Positions 34,059 to 41,996 of a stretch of DNA of 64,000 bases are shown one piece after another. The stretch's first letter is position 1; each line of letters opens with the position of its first letter. The stretch lies in assembly GCF_042731755.1 (NCBI RefSeq), contig NZ_JBHWLR010000007.1:186001-250000 (forward strand), read 5' to 3'. The stretch is from Promicromonospora sp042731755. Lineage in GTDB: Bacteria; Actinomycetota; Actinomycetes; Actinomycetales; Cellulomonadaceae. The notes under the pieces were generated by a model. The model made no database searches. It had not been told where the DNA came from and saw only the letters and a list, made by a program, of their open reading frames with translations. The translations under genes and the position numbers were made by a program.

Positions 34059-36046
34059 CGGCGGCGGCGCGGGTGGCCGCGCCGAACGTCACCGCCGAGG
34101 CCTACGACCGGGCCGCCGCGGACCCGGTCGCGTTCTGGGCGGAGGCCGCGAGCCGCCTCGACTGGACGACGCCGTGGCACACCGCGCACACCTGGTCGCC
34201 GCCCGAACCGCGGGACGAGCCAACAGACCTGACCGTCCCCGAGGCCGCCTGGTTCGTGGGCGGCCGGCTGAACGTCGCGGTCAACTGCGCGGACCGCCAC
34301 GTCGCCGCGGGCCGCGGAGCCAAGGTCGCGCTGCACTGGGAAGGCGAGAACGGCGACCGCACCACGGTCACCTACGCCGACCTGCAGCGCCGTGTCGCGC
34401 AGGCGGCGCACGCGCTGACCGCCCTCGGCGTCGGCCCCGGCGACCGCGTGGTCGTCTACCTGCCGGTGCTGGTCGAGACCGTGGTCGTGGCCCTCGCCTG
34501 CGCGCGGATCGGCGCGGTGCACAGCCTGGTGTTCGGCGGGTTCAGCGCGGAGGCGCTGCGCTTCCGCCTCGCGGACACGGGCGCCAAGCTCCTGGTCACC
34601 ACCGACGGGCAGTTCCGCCGCGGCGTCGCGACGCCGGTCAAGGCGACCGCCGACGAGGCCGTGGCCGGGCTCGACCACGTCGAGCACGTGCTGGTCATCC
34701 GCCGCACCGGCTCCGACGTCGCCTGGACGGACCGCGACGTCTGGTGGCACGAGGCCGTCGACACGGCGCCCGAGGTACACGAGGCGCAGGCGTTCGACGC
34801 CGAGCACCCGCTCTTCATCATCTACACCAGCGGCACCACCGGGAAGCCGAAGGGCCTGGTCCACACGTCGGGCGGGTACCTCACGCACGCGAGCTGGGCC
34901 CACTGGGCGCACTTCGACGCGAAGCCTGACGACGTGCACTGGTGCACCGCCGACCTGGCCTGGGTCACGGCGCACACGTACGAGATCTACGGCCCGCTCT
35001 CCAACGGGCTGACCCAGGTGATCTACGAGGGCACGCCGGACACGCCGTCCCGCGAGCGGCACCTGGAGATCATCGAGCGCTACGGCGTCACCGTGTACTA
35101 CACGGCGCCCACGCTGATCCGGACCTTCATGACCTGGTTCGGCGACACGCTGCCGGACCACGACCTGTCGTCGCTGCGCATCCTCGGCACGGTCGGCGAG
35201 GCGATCAACCCCGCGGCGTGGGAGTGGTTCCGGGCGACGTTCGGGCGCGGCGAGCTGCCCGTGATCGACACGTGGTGGCAGTCCGAGACGGGCGCCGCCA
35301 TGGTGGCGCCGCTCCCGGGCGTGACGCCGCTGGTCCCCGGCTCGGCGACGCGCGCGCTCCCGGGCATCGAGGTCGCCGTGGTGGACGACGACGGCCGCCG
35401 CCTCGGGCCCGGCGAGCCCGGCATCCTGGTGGTGACCCGGCCCTGGCCGGGCATGGCGCGCACCGTGTGGCGCGACCCGCGGCGCTACCTCGACTCGTAC
35501 TGGCGACGGTTCGCGGGCCAGGGTCCGGCGGGCGCGTACTACGTGGCGGGCGACGGCGCGGTGCTGGACGAGCACGGCAACGTGCACCTGCTGGGCCGCC
35601 TGGACGACGTCGTGAACGTGTCCGGGCACCGGCTGTCCACCATCGAGATCGAGTCCGCGCTGGTGGCGCACCCGGCCGTCGGCGAGGCCGGCGTCGCGGG
35701 CGTGCCGGACCCGGTGACCGGCCAGGCCGTGGCCGCGTTCGTGGTGCCGTCCGGCGTGGGCGTAGGTTGGGCGGGCGCGACGTCGCCGCAGGAGGCGGAC
35801 GCCGCGGTCGCCGAGCTGAGGTCGCAGGTCGCGCGCGAGATCGGCCCGGTGGCGAAGCCGCGGCACGTGATCGCGGTGCCCGAGCTGCCGAAGACGAGGT
35901 CGGGAAAGATCATGCGGCGCCTCCTGGCGCAGCTGTGGCAGGGCGAGGAGCTGGGCGACGTCACGTCGCTGCAGAACCCGTGGGCCGTCGAGGACATCCG
36001 CGCCGTCCTGGCAGAGGGCGTCGCGGAGAGAAAGGCAGGACGATGA
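34055..36046 (+). CDS. acsA: acetyl-CoA synthetase (AMP-forming)
   Basis: A 663-residue adenylate-forming enzyme making acetyl-CoA from acetate, ATP and CoA. The P-loop motif is IYTSGTTGKPKGLVH, the A5 region DTWWQSETG (Trp407-Trp408, the Trp that shapes the small acetate pocket in Acs), and the C-terminal KTRSGKIMRRLL carries Lys618, the catalytic lysine often regulated by acetylation. Residues 1-110 form the ACAS_N domain with DRHVAAGRG. Length matches Acs. GTG 34055 overlaps the ssuC stop; GCGGAGG is upstream. Being inside a sulfur operon right before metY, it may recycle the acetate MetY releases. Confidence 0.92.
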   Translation: MTAAARVAAPNVTAEAYDRAAADPVAFWAEAASRLDWTTPWHTAHTWSPPEPRDEPTDLTVPEAAWFVGGRLNVAVNCADRHVAAGRGAKVALHWEGENGDRTTVTYADLQRRVAQAAHALTALGVGPGDRVVVYLPVLVETVVVALACARIGAVHSLVFGGFSAEALRFRLADTGAKLLVTTDGQFRRGVATPVKATADEAVAGLDHVEHVLVIRRTGSDVAWTDRDVWWHEAVDTAPEVHEAQAFDAEHPLFIIYTSGTTGKPKGLVHTSGGYLTHASWAHWAHFDAKPDDVHWCTADLAWVTAHTYEIYGPLSNGLTQVIYEGTPDTPSRERHLEIIERYGVTVYYTAPTLIRTFMTWFGDTLPDHDLSSLRILGTVGEAINPAAWEWFRATFGRGELPVIDTWWQSETGAAMVAPLPGVTPLVPGSATRALPGIEVAVVDDDGRRLGPGEPGILVVTRPWPGMARTVWRDPRRYLDSYWRRFAGQGPAGAYYVAGDGAVLDEHGNVHLLGRLDDVVNVSGHRLSTIEIESALVAHPAVGEAGVAGVPDPVTGQAVAAFVVPSGVGVGWAGATSPQEADAAVAELRSQVAREIGPVAKPRHVIAVPELPKTRSGKIMRRLLAQLWQGEELGDVTSLQNPWAVEDIRAVLAEGVAERKAGR

Positions 36047-37440
36047 CCGAGCACACCTTCGGGTTCCGCACGCGGGCCCTTCACGCCGGGGGCATCCCCG
36101 ACGCGGCGACGGGGGCGCGGGCGGTGCCGATCTACCAGACCACGTCGTTCGTGTTCCAGGACACGGACGATGCCGCGAACCTCTTCGCGCTGCAGAAGTA
36201 CGGCAACATCTACTCGCGCATCGGCAACCCGACGGTGGCGGCGCTGGAGGAGCGCATCGCCTCGCTGGAGGGCGGCATCGGCGCGGTCGCGACGGCGTCC
36301 GGCATGTCGGCCGAGTTCATCACCTTCGCCGCGCTCGTCGGGGCGGGGGACCACGTGGTCGCCTCCGCGCAGCTCTACGGCGGCACCGTGACGCAGCTCG
36401 ACGTGACGCTGCGGCGCTTCGGCGTCAACACCACCTTCGTGCCCGGCACCGACCCCGCGGACTACGCCGCGGCGATCACGCCGGAGACCAAGGTGCTGTA
36501 CACCGAGGTCGTGGCCAACCCGTCCGGCGAGATCGCCGACCTGGAGGGGCTCGCCGAGGTCGCGCACGCCGCGGGCATCCCGCTCGTCGTCGACGCGACG
36601 CTCGCGACGCCGTACCTGGTGCGGCCGATCGAGCACGGCGCGGACATCGTGATCCACTCCGTGACCAAGTTCCTGGGCGGGCACGGCACCACGCTGGGCG
36701 GCGTCGTCGTGGAGTCCGGGCGGTTCGACTGGGGCAACGGCAAGTTCCCGCAGATGACCGAGCCCGTGCCGTCCTACGGGGACGTGCGCTGGTGGGGCAA
36801 CTTCGGCGAGTACGGCTTCCTCACCAAGCTGCGCTCCGAGCAGCTCCGCGACATCGGTCCGGCGCTCTCCGCGCAGTCGGCCTTCCAGCTGCTCCAGGGC
36901 GTCGAGACCCTCCCGCACCGCCTGGACGCGCACCTCGCGAACGCCCGCGCCGTGGCCGAGTGGCTCGACACCGACCCCCGCGTCTCCTACGTGCTCTGGG
37001 CCGGCCTGCCCACGCACCCGCACCACGAGCGGGCACAGAAGTACCTGCCGCTGGGGCCGGGCTCGGTCTTCGCGTTCGGCCTCCAGGTGCCGACGACGGC
37101 CGCCGGGCCCGACGCCGAGAGCCTGGCGCTGGCCACGGACGCCCCGGTCGGCGCGGCCGTACCCGTCGAGGAGCACCTGCCGCTCCCGGACGGCCGCGAG
37201 GCCGGCCGGCTGTTCATCGAGTCGTTGCAGCTCGCGTCGCACCTGGCGAACGTCGGCGACGCGCGCACCCTGGTGATCCACCCGGCGTCGACCACCCACC
37301 AGCAGCTGAGCGCCGAGCAGCTCGAGGCGGCGGGCGTGCCCGAGGACCTCATCCGCATCTCGGTGGGCCTGGAGGACGCCGAGGACATCCTCTGGGACCT
37401 CGACCAGGCGCTGACCAAGGCGACGGGAGTGAACCGATGA
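36043..37440 (+). CDS. metY: O-acetylhomoserine sulfhydrylase
   Basis: A 465-residue PLP enzyme of the Cys/Met-metabolism family that replaces the acetyl group of O-acetylhomoserine with sulfide, giving homocysteine and acetate. TRALHAGGIPDAATGARAVPIYQTTSFVF at the start and SVTKFLGGHGTTLGG with PLP Lys209 are diagnostic; the C-terminal SLGDARTLVIHPAS-type block (VGDARTLVIHPASTTHQQL) follows the family. ATG 36043 overlaps the acsA stop (ATGA). It links the sulfonate importer to methionine synthesis; no sulfonate monooxygenase is encoded here. Confidence 0.95.
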   Translation: MTEHTFGFRTRALHAGGIPDAATGARAVPIYQTTSFVFQDTDDAANLFALQKYGNIYSRIGNPTVAALEERIASLEGGIGAVATASGMSAEFITFAALVGAGDHVVASAQLYGGTVTQLDVTLRRFGVNTTFVPGTDPADYAAAITPETKVLYTEVVANPSGEIADLEGLAEVAHAAGIPLVVDATLATPYLVRPIEHGADIVIHSVTKFLGGHGTTLGGVVVESGRFDWGNGKFPQMTEPVPSYGDVRWWGNFGEYGFLTKLRSEQLRDIGPALSAQSAFQLLQGVETLPHRLDAHLANARAVAEWLDTDPRVSYVLWAGLPTHPHHERAQKYLPLGPGSVFAFGLQVPTTAAGPDAESLALATDAPVGAAVPVEEHLPLPDGREAGRLFIESLQLASHLANVGDARTLVIHPASTTHQQLSAEQLEAAGVPEDLIRISVGLEDAEDILWDLDQALTKATGVNR

Positions 37441-37928
37441 GCGAGGCAACCCGGACCTGGCAGGGCCCGAGCGCCCCGGAGCGCCTGCGCATCCTGCGCT
37501 CCACGAAGTCGATCGCGATCGTGGGTGCGTCGGCGAACCCGGCGCGCGCGAGCTACTTCGTGGCGACGTACCTCCTGTCCTCCTCTCCGTACGACGTGTA
37601 CTTCGTGAACCCGCGGGCCACGGAGATCCTGGGGCACCCCGTGTACCCGAGCCTCGCCGACCTGCCCGTCGTGCCCGACCTCGTCGACGTCTTCCGGCGG
37701 CACGACGACCTGCCGACCGTGCTGGACGAGACGATCGCGGTCGGGGCGAAGACCCTGTGGCTGCAGCTCGGCTCCTGGCACGAGGACGTGGCACGCAAGG
37801 CCGAGGCCGCCGGGCTGAACGTCGTGATGGACCGGTGCGTCAAGATCGAGCACGCGCGCTTCCACGGCGGGCTGCACCTGGCCGGCTTCGACACGGGCGT
37901 GATCAGCTCCCGCCGGGCGGAGCGCTAG
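37437..37928 (+). CDS. CoA-binding protein (YccU-like)
   Basis: A 163-residue single CoA_binding Rossmann-like domain, as in YccU. KSIAIVGASANPARASYFVATYLL carries the nucleotide-binding Gly-rich turn; VDVFRRHDDLPTVLDETIAVGAKTLWLQLG and VVMDRCVKIEH are family-typical. Its biochemical role is not established; members often sit beside O-acetylhomoserine sulfhydrylase genes in actinobacteria, as here (ATGA overlap with metY). CoA or acyl-CoA sensing in step with acsA is a reasonable inference. The predicted Cys in DRCVKIEH is shared across the family. Confidence 0.9.
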   Translation: MSEATRTWQGPSAPERLRILRSTKSIAIVGASANPARASYFVATYLLSSSPYDVYFVNPRATEILGHPVYPSLADLPVVPDLVDVFRRHDDLPTVLDETIAVGAKTLWLQLGSWHEDVARKAEAAGLNVVMDRCVKIEHARFHGGLHLAGFDTGVISSRRAER

Positions 37929-37947
37929 GGCTCCCGCCCGTCGCAGG

Positions 37948-38818
37948 ATGAGCACACGCGTCGAACCCGTGAGCGAGACGCTCCTCGTCGAGCGCGTCGT
38001 CGAGCTGGTGCTGGGCCGGGGTGCCCCGAACGGCACCCCGGCGAGGCTGCCCGCTGGCGGGCACTCCCCCACACAGCCGGGACGGGCGGACGCAGCTACC
38101 GCTGTACCCCTGAAGACCACCAAACATCCCAGCGCACAGATNNNNNNNNNNCCCCGCGGGGAGGAGGGTGGGGGCTCCCGCCTGTAGAAGAAGGAGCACA
38201 CGCGTAAAACCTGGGAGGGGGATGCTCTTTGTGGGGTGGGTTGGGGGGTGGGGGTTGGGCCGGGGTGCCGCGAGCGGCACCCCGGTGCGGCTGCTCGTCG
38301 ACGGGCACCCCTCCACGCACCCGGAGCGGCTGGCCGACGCGCTCGTCGCACCCCTGGAGGCCGTCGGACGGCCCGTCGCGCGGGTCGGGGTGAGCGGCTT
38401 CCTCCGCCCCCGGTCCCTGCGGCTCGAGCACGGCCGGGAGGACCCGGACAGCCTGCTCGACGGCTGGATCGACGTCGCCGCGCTGAACCGCGAGGTGCTG
38501 ACGCGCGTCGTCGAGCGGGGCGAGTACCTGCCCAGCCTGCGCGACCCCGAGACCGACCGGGCCACGCGGGCGGCCTACGTCGGCGCGGGTCCCGGCACCG
38601 TCGTGGTGCTCGACGGCGCGCTGTCGATCGGCCGCGGGCTCGACGCGGACGTCGCCGTGCACCTCGCGATCAAGCCGGCGACGCTCCGGCGTCGGACGCC
38701 GCCCGAGGAGGAGTGGGCCATCCCGGCCTACGAGCGGTACGACCGGGAGATCGAGGGTGTGCCCGACCTGCTGGTCCGGGTCGACCATCCCGAGCACCCG
38801 GCGCTGGTGCACGCCTGA
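37948..38818 (+). CDS. uridine kinase-like protein, gene broken by assembly gap
   Basis: One gene appears in two pieces. The 5' piece starts at ATG 37948 (MSTRVEPVSETLLVERVVE...), the 3' piece is good from about 38253 to the stop at 38818. The hairpin block GCCGGGGTGCC...GGCACCCCGG occurs at 38015-38042 and again at 38259-38285, in the same codon phase 244 bases apart, showing that both contig ends cover the same place. Joining them gives about 208 residues, the normal size of uridine kinase-like proteins. The P-loop position reads LLVDGHPSTHPERLADAL, lacking the GKS/T of Walker A. Later parts (GTVVVLDGALSI, DVAVHLAIKPATLRRRT) fit the family. It probably belongs to the metY operon. Confidence 0.8.
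38015..38042 (+). repeat. hairpin that breaks the assembly (first copy)
   Basis: GCCGGGGTGCC (38015-38025) pairs perfectly with GGCACCCCGGC (38032-38042) around a CCGAAC loop, within coding sequence. The same hairpin reappears at 38259-38285 because the two contig ends overlap. Confidence 0.85.
38142..38151. other. scaffold gap of 10 N with overlapping contig ends
   Basis: Ten N join two contig ends. About 38045-38141 and 38152-38250 are poor-quality copies of the same ~200 bases: for example GAGCACACGCGT occurs at 37951 region and again at 38195 region, with the start ATG misread as AGG in the second copy. Nothing is likely to be missing. Confidence 0.9.
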
Positions 38819-38879
38819 CGCCGGTGCGCCCGCCCCTCACGCCGGTGCGCCCGCTCGGGGCGCCCGTGGGTCCCAGACC

Positions 38880-39830
38880 TCAGTCGCCGCTCGCGGCGTT
38901 CGCCTCGACGTAGCCCCAGCTCTCGCACATCGGGCGCAGCTCGCGCGGGATCGCGTCCGGGCGCGGGATGCTGCGCCCGGGCTGGACGGTGCCGCTGCGG
39001 ATCTTGTCCCGCCAGTCGCCGATGCCCTTGTCGAAGTCGCCGTGGTCCTGCTCGCCGTAGGCGATCATGCCCGGCTCCCACGCCAGGCCGAGGAAGTCGC
39101 AGATCCGGTGGAATTCCGACGCCGGGTCCGCGGTAACGTCCTCGTAGCGCACGGTGAGCCCGGGGAGCCGCTGCCGGACGCCGTCGAGCGCCCTCATGTA
39201 CTTCAGGGTGTGCTGGATCGCGCGGCTCATCGGCCGCCGCGCCGGGTCGGCGTCGTGCCACGACCGGGCGATCGACACGGGGTGGCGCAGCAGGAAGATG
39301 AAGCGCGCGTCGGGCCAGCACGTCGCGAACCGGTCGGCGGCGAACACGTTGCTGGGCGTCTTCTCCACGATGACGTCCTTGCCGCTGCGCAGCAGCTCCC
39401 GGTGGAGGATCCGGTCCCACAGGATGTGCTCGACGTCGGCGGTGTTGTGGCCCAGGGCCTCCATCGCCTTGCGGGCGAGCGGCGTGGTGGGGTCGACGGC
39501 CAGCCGCCGGACGTGCGTCTCGATGGGCGCGTGCACCCGGGAGTGGCTGTCCAGCACCACCCGCAGCAGCGTCGACCCGGACCGGGGCGCGGAGAGCACG
39601 AACACCGGGGCCACCAGCAGGCGGTCGGCCGGGTCCCGCGGCGGGCGGATCCGGCCCTTCCCGGGCCGGGCCGCACCGCTCGTCCCCGCTCCGCCTTTCG
39701 CTGCGCCGCCCGCACTGCTCCCGCGGTCGCGGGCGCGCGGCACGCGCGTGACCCGGAGGCCCGCGTGCTTCTCCAGTGCGGTGGCACAGCGGCGGGCGAG
39801 CTGCGTGCCCGTCTCTCGCACCGTGAGCAT
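38880..39830 (-). CDS. sulfotransferase-family protein
   Basis: A 316-residue PAPS-dependent-type sulfotransferase. FVLSAPRSGSTLLRVVLDSH is the 5'-phosphosulfate-binding loop, and FIFLLRHPVSIARSW is the 3'-phosphate-binding motif with its conserved Arg and Ser. A ~60-residue basic, Gly/Ala-rich N-terminal stretch precedes the domain. Acceptor unknown; actinobacterial relatives sulfate glycolipids or surface sugars. ATG 39830 is preferred because GGAG lies five bases upstream; GTG 39872 would add 14 residues. Confidence 0.87.
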   Translation of the reverse strand: MLTVRETGTQLARRCATALEKHAGLRVTRVPRARDRGSSAGGAAKGGAGTSGAARPGKGRIRPPRDPADRLLVAPVFVLSAPRSGSTLLRVVLDSHSRVHAPIETHVRRLAVDPTTPLARKAMEALGHNTADVEHILWDRILHRELLRSGKDVIVEKTPSNVFAADRFATCWPDARFIFLLRHPVSIARSWHDADPARRPMSRAIQHTLKYMRALDGVRQRLPGLTVRYEDVTADPASEFHRICDFLGLAWEPGMIAYGEQDHGDFDKGIGDWRDKIRSGTVQPGRSIPRPDAIPRELRPMCESWGYVEANAASGD

Positions 39831-39917
39831 CCCGACTCCGTTCGCGCGACCTACCGCCATCCACCGTGGCACGGCGGATGGCCACGCGCTTGCCGGAGCC
39901 GCAACTTAACCCTCCGG

Positions 39918-40670
39918 TCAGAGCACCAGGCAGAACGGGTGGTTCGCCGGGTCGGCGAACACCCGGAAGCCCGAGCCCTCGCCCGGCAGCCGGGTCGCGC
40001 CGAGCGCCAGCACCGCGGCCTCGCCCGCGTCGAGGTCGGGCACACCGATGTCCAGGTGCACCTGCTGCGGGTGCGCCGGGTCCGGCCACTGCGGCGCGTT
40101 GTAGTCCTCCACCGACTGGAACAGCAGCGGCCGGTCGCCGCCCAGCATCGCGACGCCGTCGGCGTCGTACGTCACGGGGGCGCCCAGGATCTCCGACCAG
40201 AACCGGGCGAGGGCGGACGCGTCCGGGCAGTCGAAGGTGGGACCCATGACGGTCACGCCGGCGGACTCCTCCTTGAGACACAGGTCGAACGTGTGCCCCG
40301 CGAGGTCGGTCAGCGTGATCCACCGCTCGTTCTCCCGCAGCACCCTCGCCCCGAGGTCCACCGCCCGGGCGGTCGCGGCGGCCAGGTCGGGCACGTACAG
40401 GTCGATGTGCGCCTGCTGGGGGTGCTCCTGTCCCGGCCATTGCGGCGGGACGTGGTCGGGCGCGAGCTGGAACGCGACGTCCCACTGGTCCGGGGTCGTG
40501 ACGGTGACCCAGTCGTGGTCCGTGAACTTCACGGTGCCGCCGGTCAGGGCCGTCCAGAAGCCGGCCTCGACGCCGAGGTCGGGAACGTCCAGGACCACCG
40601 ACTTCAGGATGCCCACGCCGTCGGGCACAGGCCGGTCGGTCTCGGGTCCGGTGGAGGTCGAATCGGTCAT
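39918..40670 (-). CDS. protein with two VOC (glyoxalase-type) domains
   Basis: A 250-residue cytoplasmic protein with two tandem vicinal-oxygen-chelate domains (residues ~20-125 and ~135-248). The halves resemble each other: HPQQAHIDLYVPDL and HPQQVHLDIGVPDL, each with a His and a C-terminal acidic position. Members include bleomycin-resistance and glyoxalase-like proteins; the ligand here is unknown. Ribosome site AAGGG precedes ATG 40670. The gene is divergent from a phosphotransferase-like gene across the DnaA-box region. Confidence 0.88.
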   Translation of the reverse strand: MTDSTSTGPETDRPVPDGVGILKSVVLDVPDLGVEAGFWTALTGGTVKFTDHDWVTVTTPDQWDVAFQLAPDHVPPQWPGQEHPQQAHIDLYVPDLAAATARAVDLGARVLRENERWITLTDLAGHTFDLCLKEESAGVTVMGPTFDCPDASALARFWSEILGAPVTYDADGVAMLGGDRPLLFQSVEDYNAPQWPDPAHPQQVHLDIGVPDLDAGEAAVLALGATRLPGEGSGFRVFADPANHPFCLVL

Positions 40671-40779
40671 GGTCCAGCCCTTCAGGAGGTTGTCGCACGA
40701 GGAACGCTTCGAACTCCTACCTTGCACCCAGCCACTGACACTCCCCAGCCGGATAAGTTGCGCGGCGCTGTCCACCGGG

Positions 40780-40844
40780 TTATCCACAGCATGCATCGCT
40801 GGCGACCGGCACCCGCGCGGAGTTATCCACAGATGTTGTCCACA
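40780..40844. other. cluster of three DnaA boxes
   Basis: Two exact TTATCCACA boxes (40780-40788 and 40823-40831) and one TTGTCCACA (40836-40844) lie in the same orientation within 65 bases of a 225-bp intergenic region. TTATCCACA is the classical DnaA consensus and TTGTCCACA the form common in high-GC actinobacteria. No dnaA, dnaN, rpmH or parB gene is nearby, so this is probably not oriC. Confidence 0.8.
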
Positions 40845-40895
40845 GTCCTGTGAATTGTGTGGTCCTGCCCGGTGAGCAGCGGACACACTGTCCCG

Positions 40896-41996
40896 GTGAA
40901 CGACACCGTCGCCCTCGCCGAGGCAGCGCTCGCCCAGGCAGTCCTCGTCCCGCCGTCGGGCGGCGTCCGCCTGACCGACCCGGTCGACCTGGGCGGCTCC
41001 GCCCGCTCGCAGGTGCTCCGCTGCCGGGTCGACGGCGCGGCCCCGGGCGCCCCGGCCACGGTGATCGTCAAGCGCTTCCTGTCCGACGACGGTGCGTTCG
41101 TCCGCGAGACCGTCGGCCTGGACCTGTGCCCCGGCACGCCGACCCTGCTCGCGCAGGACCCGGAGCACCACCTGATCGTCATGTCCGACCTCGGTGACCT
41201 GCCCACCCTCGCCGACCTCCTCCTCGGCGACGACCGCGACGCGGCCTGGGACGGAGCCCGGACCTGGGCCCGCGCGCTCGGCCGCACGACCGGCGGCTCC
41301 CGCGCCCGGGTCGCCGAGGCGCGCAGCCGCCTGGCCGCCGCCGAGCCGTGGGACGCCGACGCCGACCTGCGGGCCGGGCTCGACCGCCTGCTCGACGTGC
41401 CCGGCACGGCGGCGCGCCGGGCCGCGGTGGAGGCCGAGCTCGCCGCGGCCCAGCACCTGCGCACCACCCCCGGTACCGCCGCGGTCGTCACGCCCACGGA
41501 CACCTGCCCCGACAACGCGGTGCTCGGCCCGGACGGCTGGCGCTTCCTCGACCTGGAGGGCACCGACGTCCAGCACGCGGCGTTCGTCGCCGCGTACGGG
41601 CTGCTGCCCTTCGCCACCTGCTGGTGCGTGTTCGACCCGCCGCCCGGCCTCACGGACCTGCTCCTCGACGAGCTCACCGCCGGCCTGGCCGAGCACGCGC
41701 CCGACATCGTGGCGGGGACCGGCTGGGACACCTCCGTGCGGCAGGCGTGCGCGACCTACCTGGTCCTCGTCACGGGCTGGCTGTGGAAGAGCACCCTGGC
41801 GGGCCGCGAGCTGGTGGGTCCGGCGGGCCGGTCGCCGTCCTACCGGCAGCTCATGGTGTCCCGCTGGCGCTGGGGCGCGCTCAACCTGCGCGACGACCTC
41901 CCGGCCCTGGCGGCCACGTTCGGCGACGCCGCGGCCTGGGCGCTGGACACGTGGGGGCTCGAGGTCGAGCCGACCGGCTACCGCGCCTTCCGCTGA
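40896..41996 (+). CDS. aminoglycoside phosphotransferase-like protein
   Basis: A ~366-residue protein of the APH/choline kinase-like fold. VIVKRFLSDDGAFVRETVGLDL carries the ATP-binding Lys and Glu; the catalytic-loop equivalent is TPTDTCPDNAVL (Asp202, Asn207) and the metal Asp is in FLDLEGTD. The usual HxD motif has Pro200 instead of His. Substrate unknown; the gene is not evidently a resistance gene. Three GTG starts are possible (40857, 40872, 40896); 40896 leaves the shortest leader but no start has a good ribosome site. The end overlaps the convergent ArsC-fusion gene by 19 bases. Confidence 0.75.
   Translation: MNDTVALAEAALAQAVLVPPSGGVRLTDPVDLGGSARSQVLRCRVDGAAPGAPATVIVKRFLSDDGAFVRETVGLDLCPGTPTLLAQDPEHHLIVMSDLGDLPTLADLLLGDDRDAAWDGARTWARALGRTTGGSRARVAEARSRLAAAEPWDADADLRAGLDRLLDVPGTAARRAAVEAELAAAQHLRTTPGTAAVVTPTDTCPDNAVLGPDGWRFLDLEGTDVQHAAFVAAYGLLPFATCWCVFDPPPGLTDLLLDELTAGLAEHAPDIVAGTGWDTSVRQACATYLVLVTGWLWKSTLAGRELVGPAGRSPSYRQLMVSRWRWGALNLRDDLPALAATFGDAAAWALDTWGLEVEPTGYRAFR

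Noticed and set aside
38152..38250. Separate gene between the gap and 38253
   Set aside because: G-run-rich low-quality copy of 37908-38010 with misread bases, including a lost start codon.
40671..40895. Chromosomal replication origin
   Set aside because: Only three DnaA boxes, no AT-rich unwinding stretch and none of the usual oriC neighbour genes.
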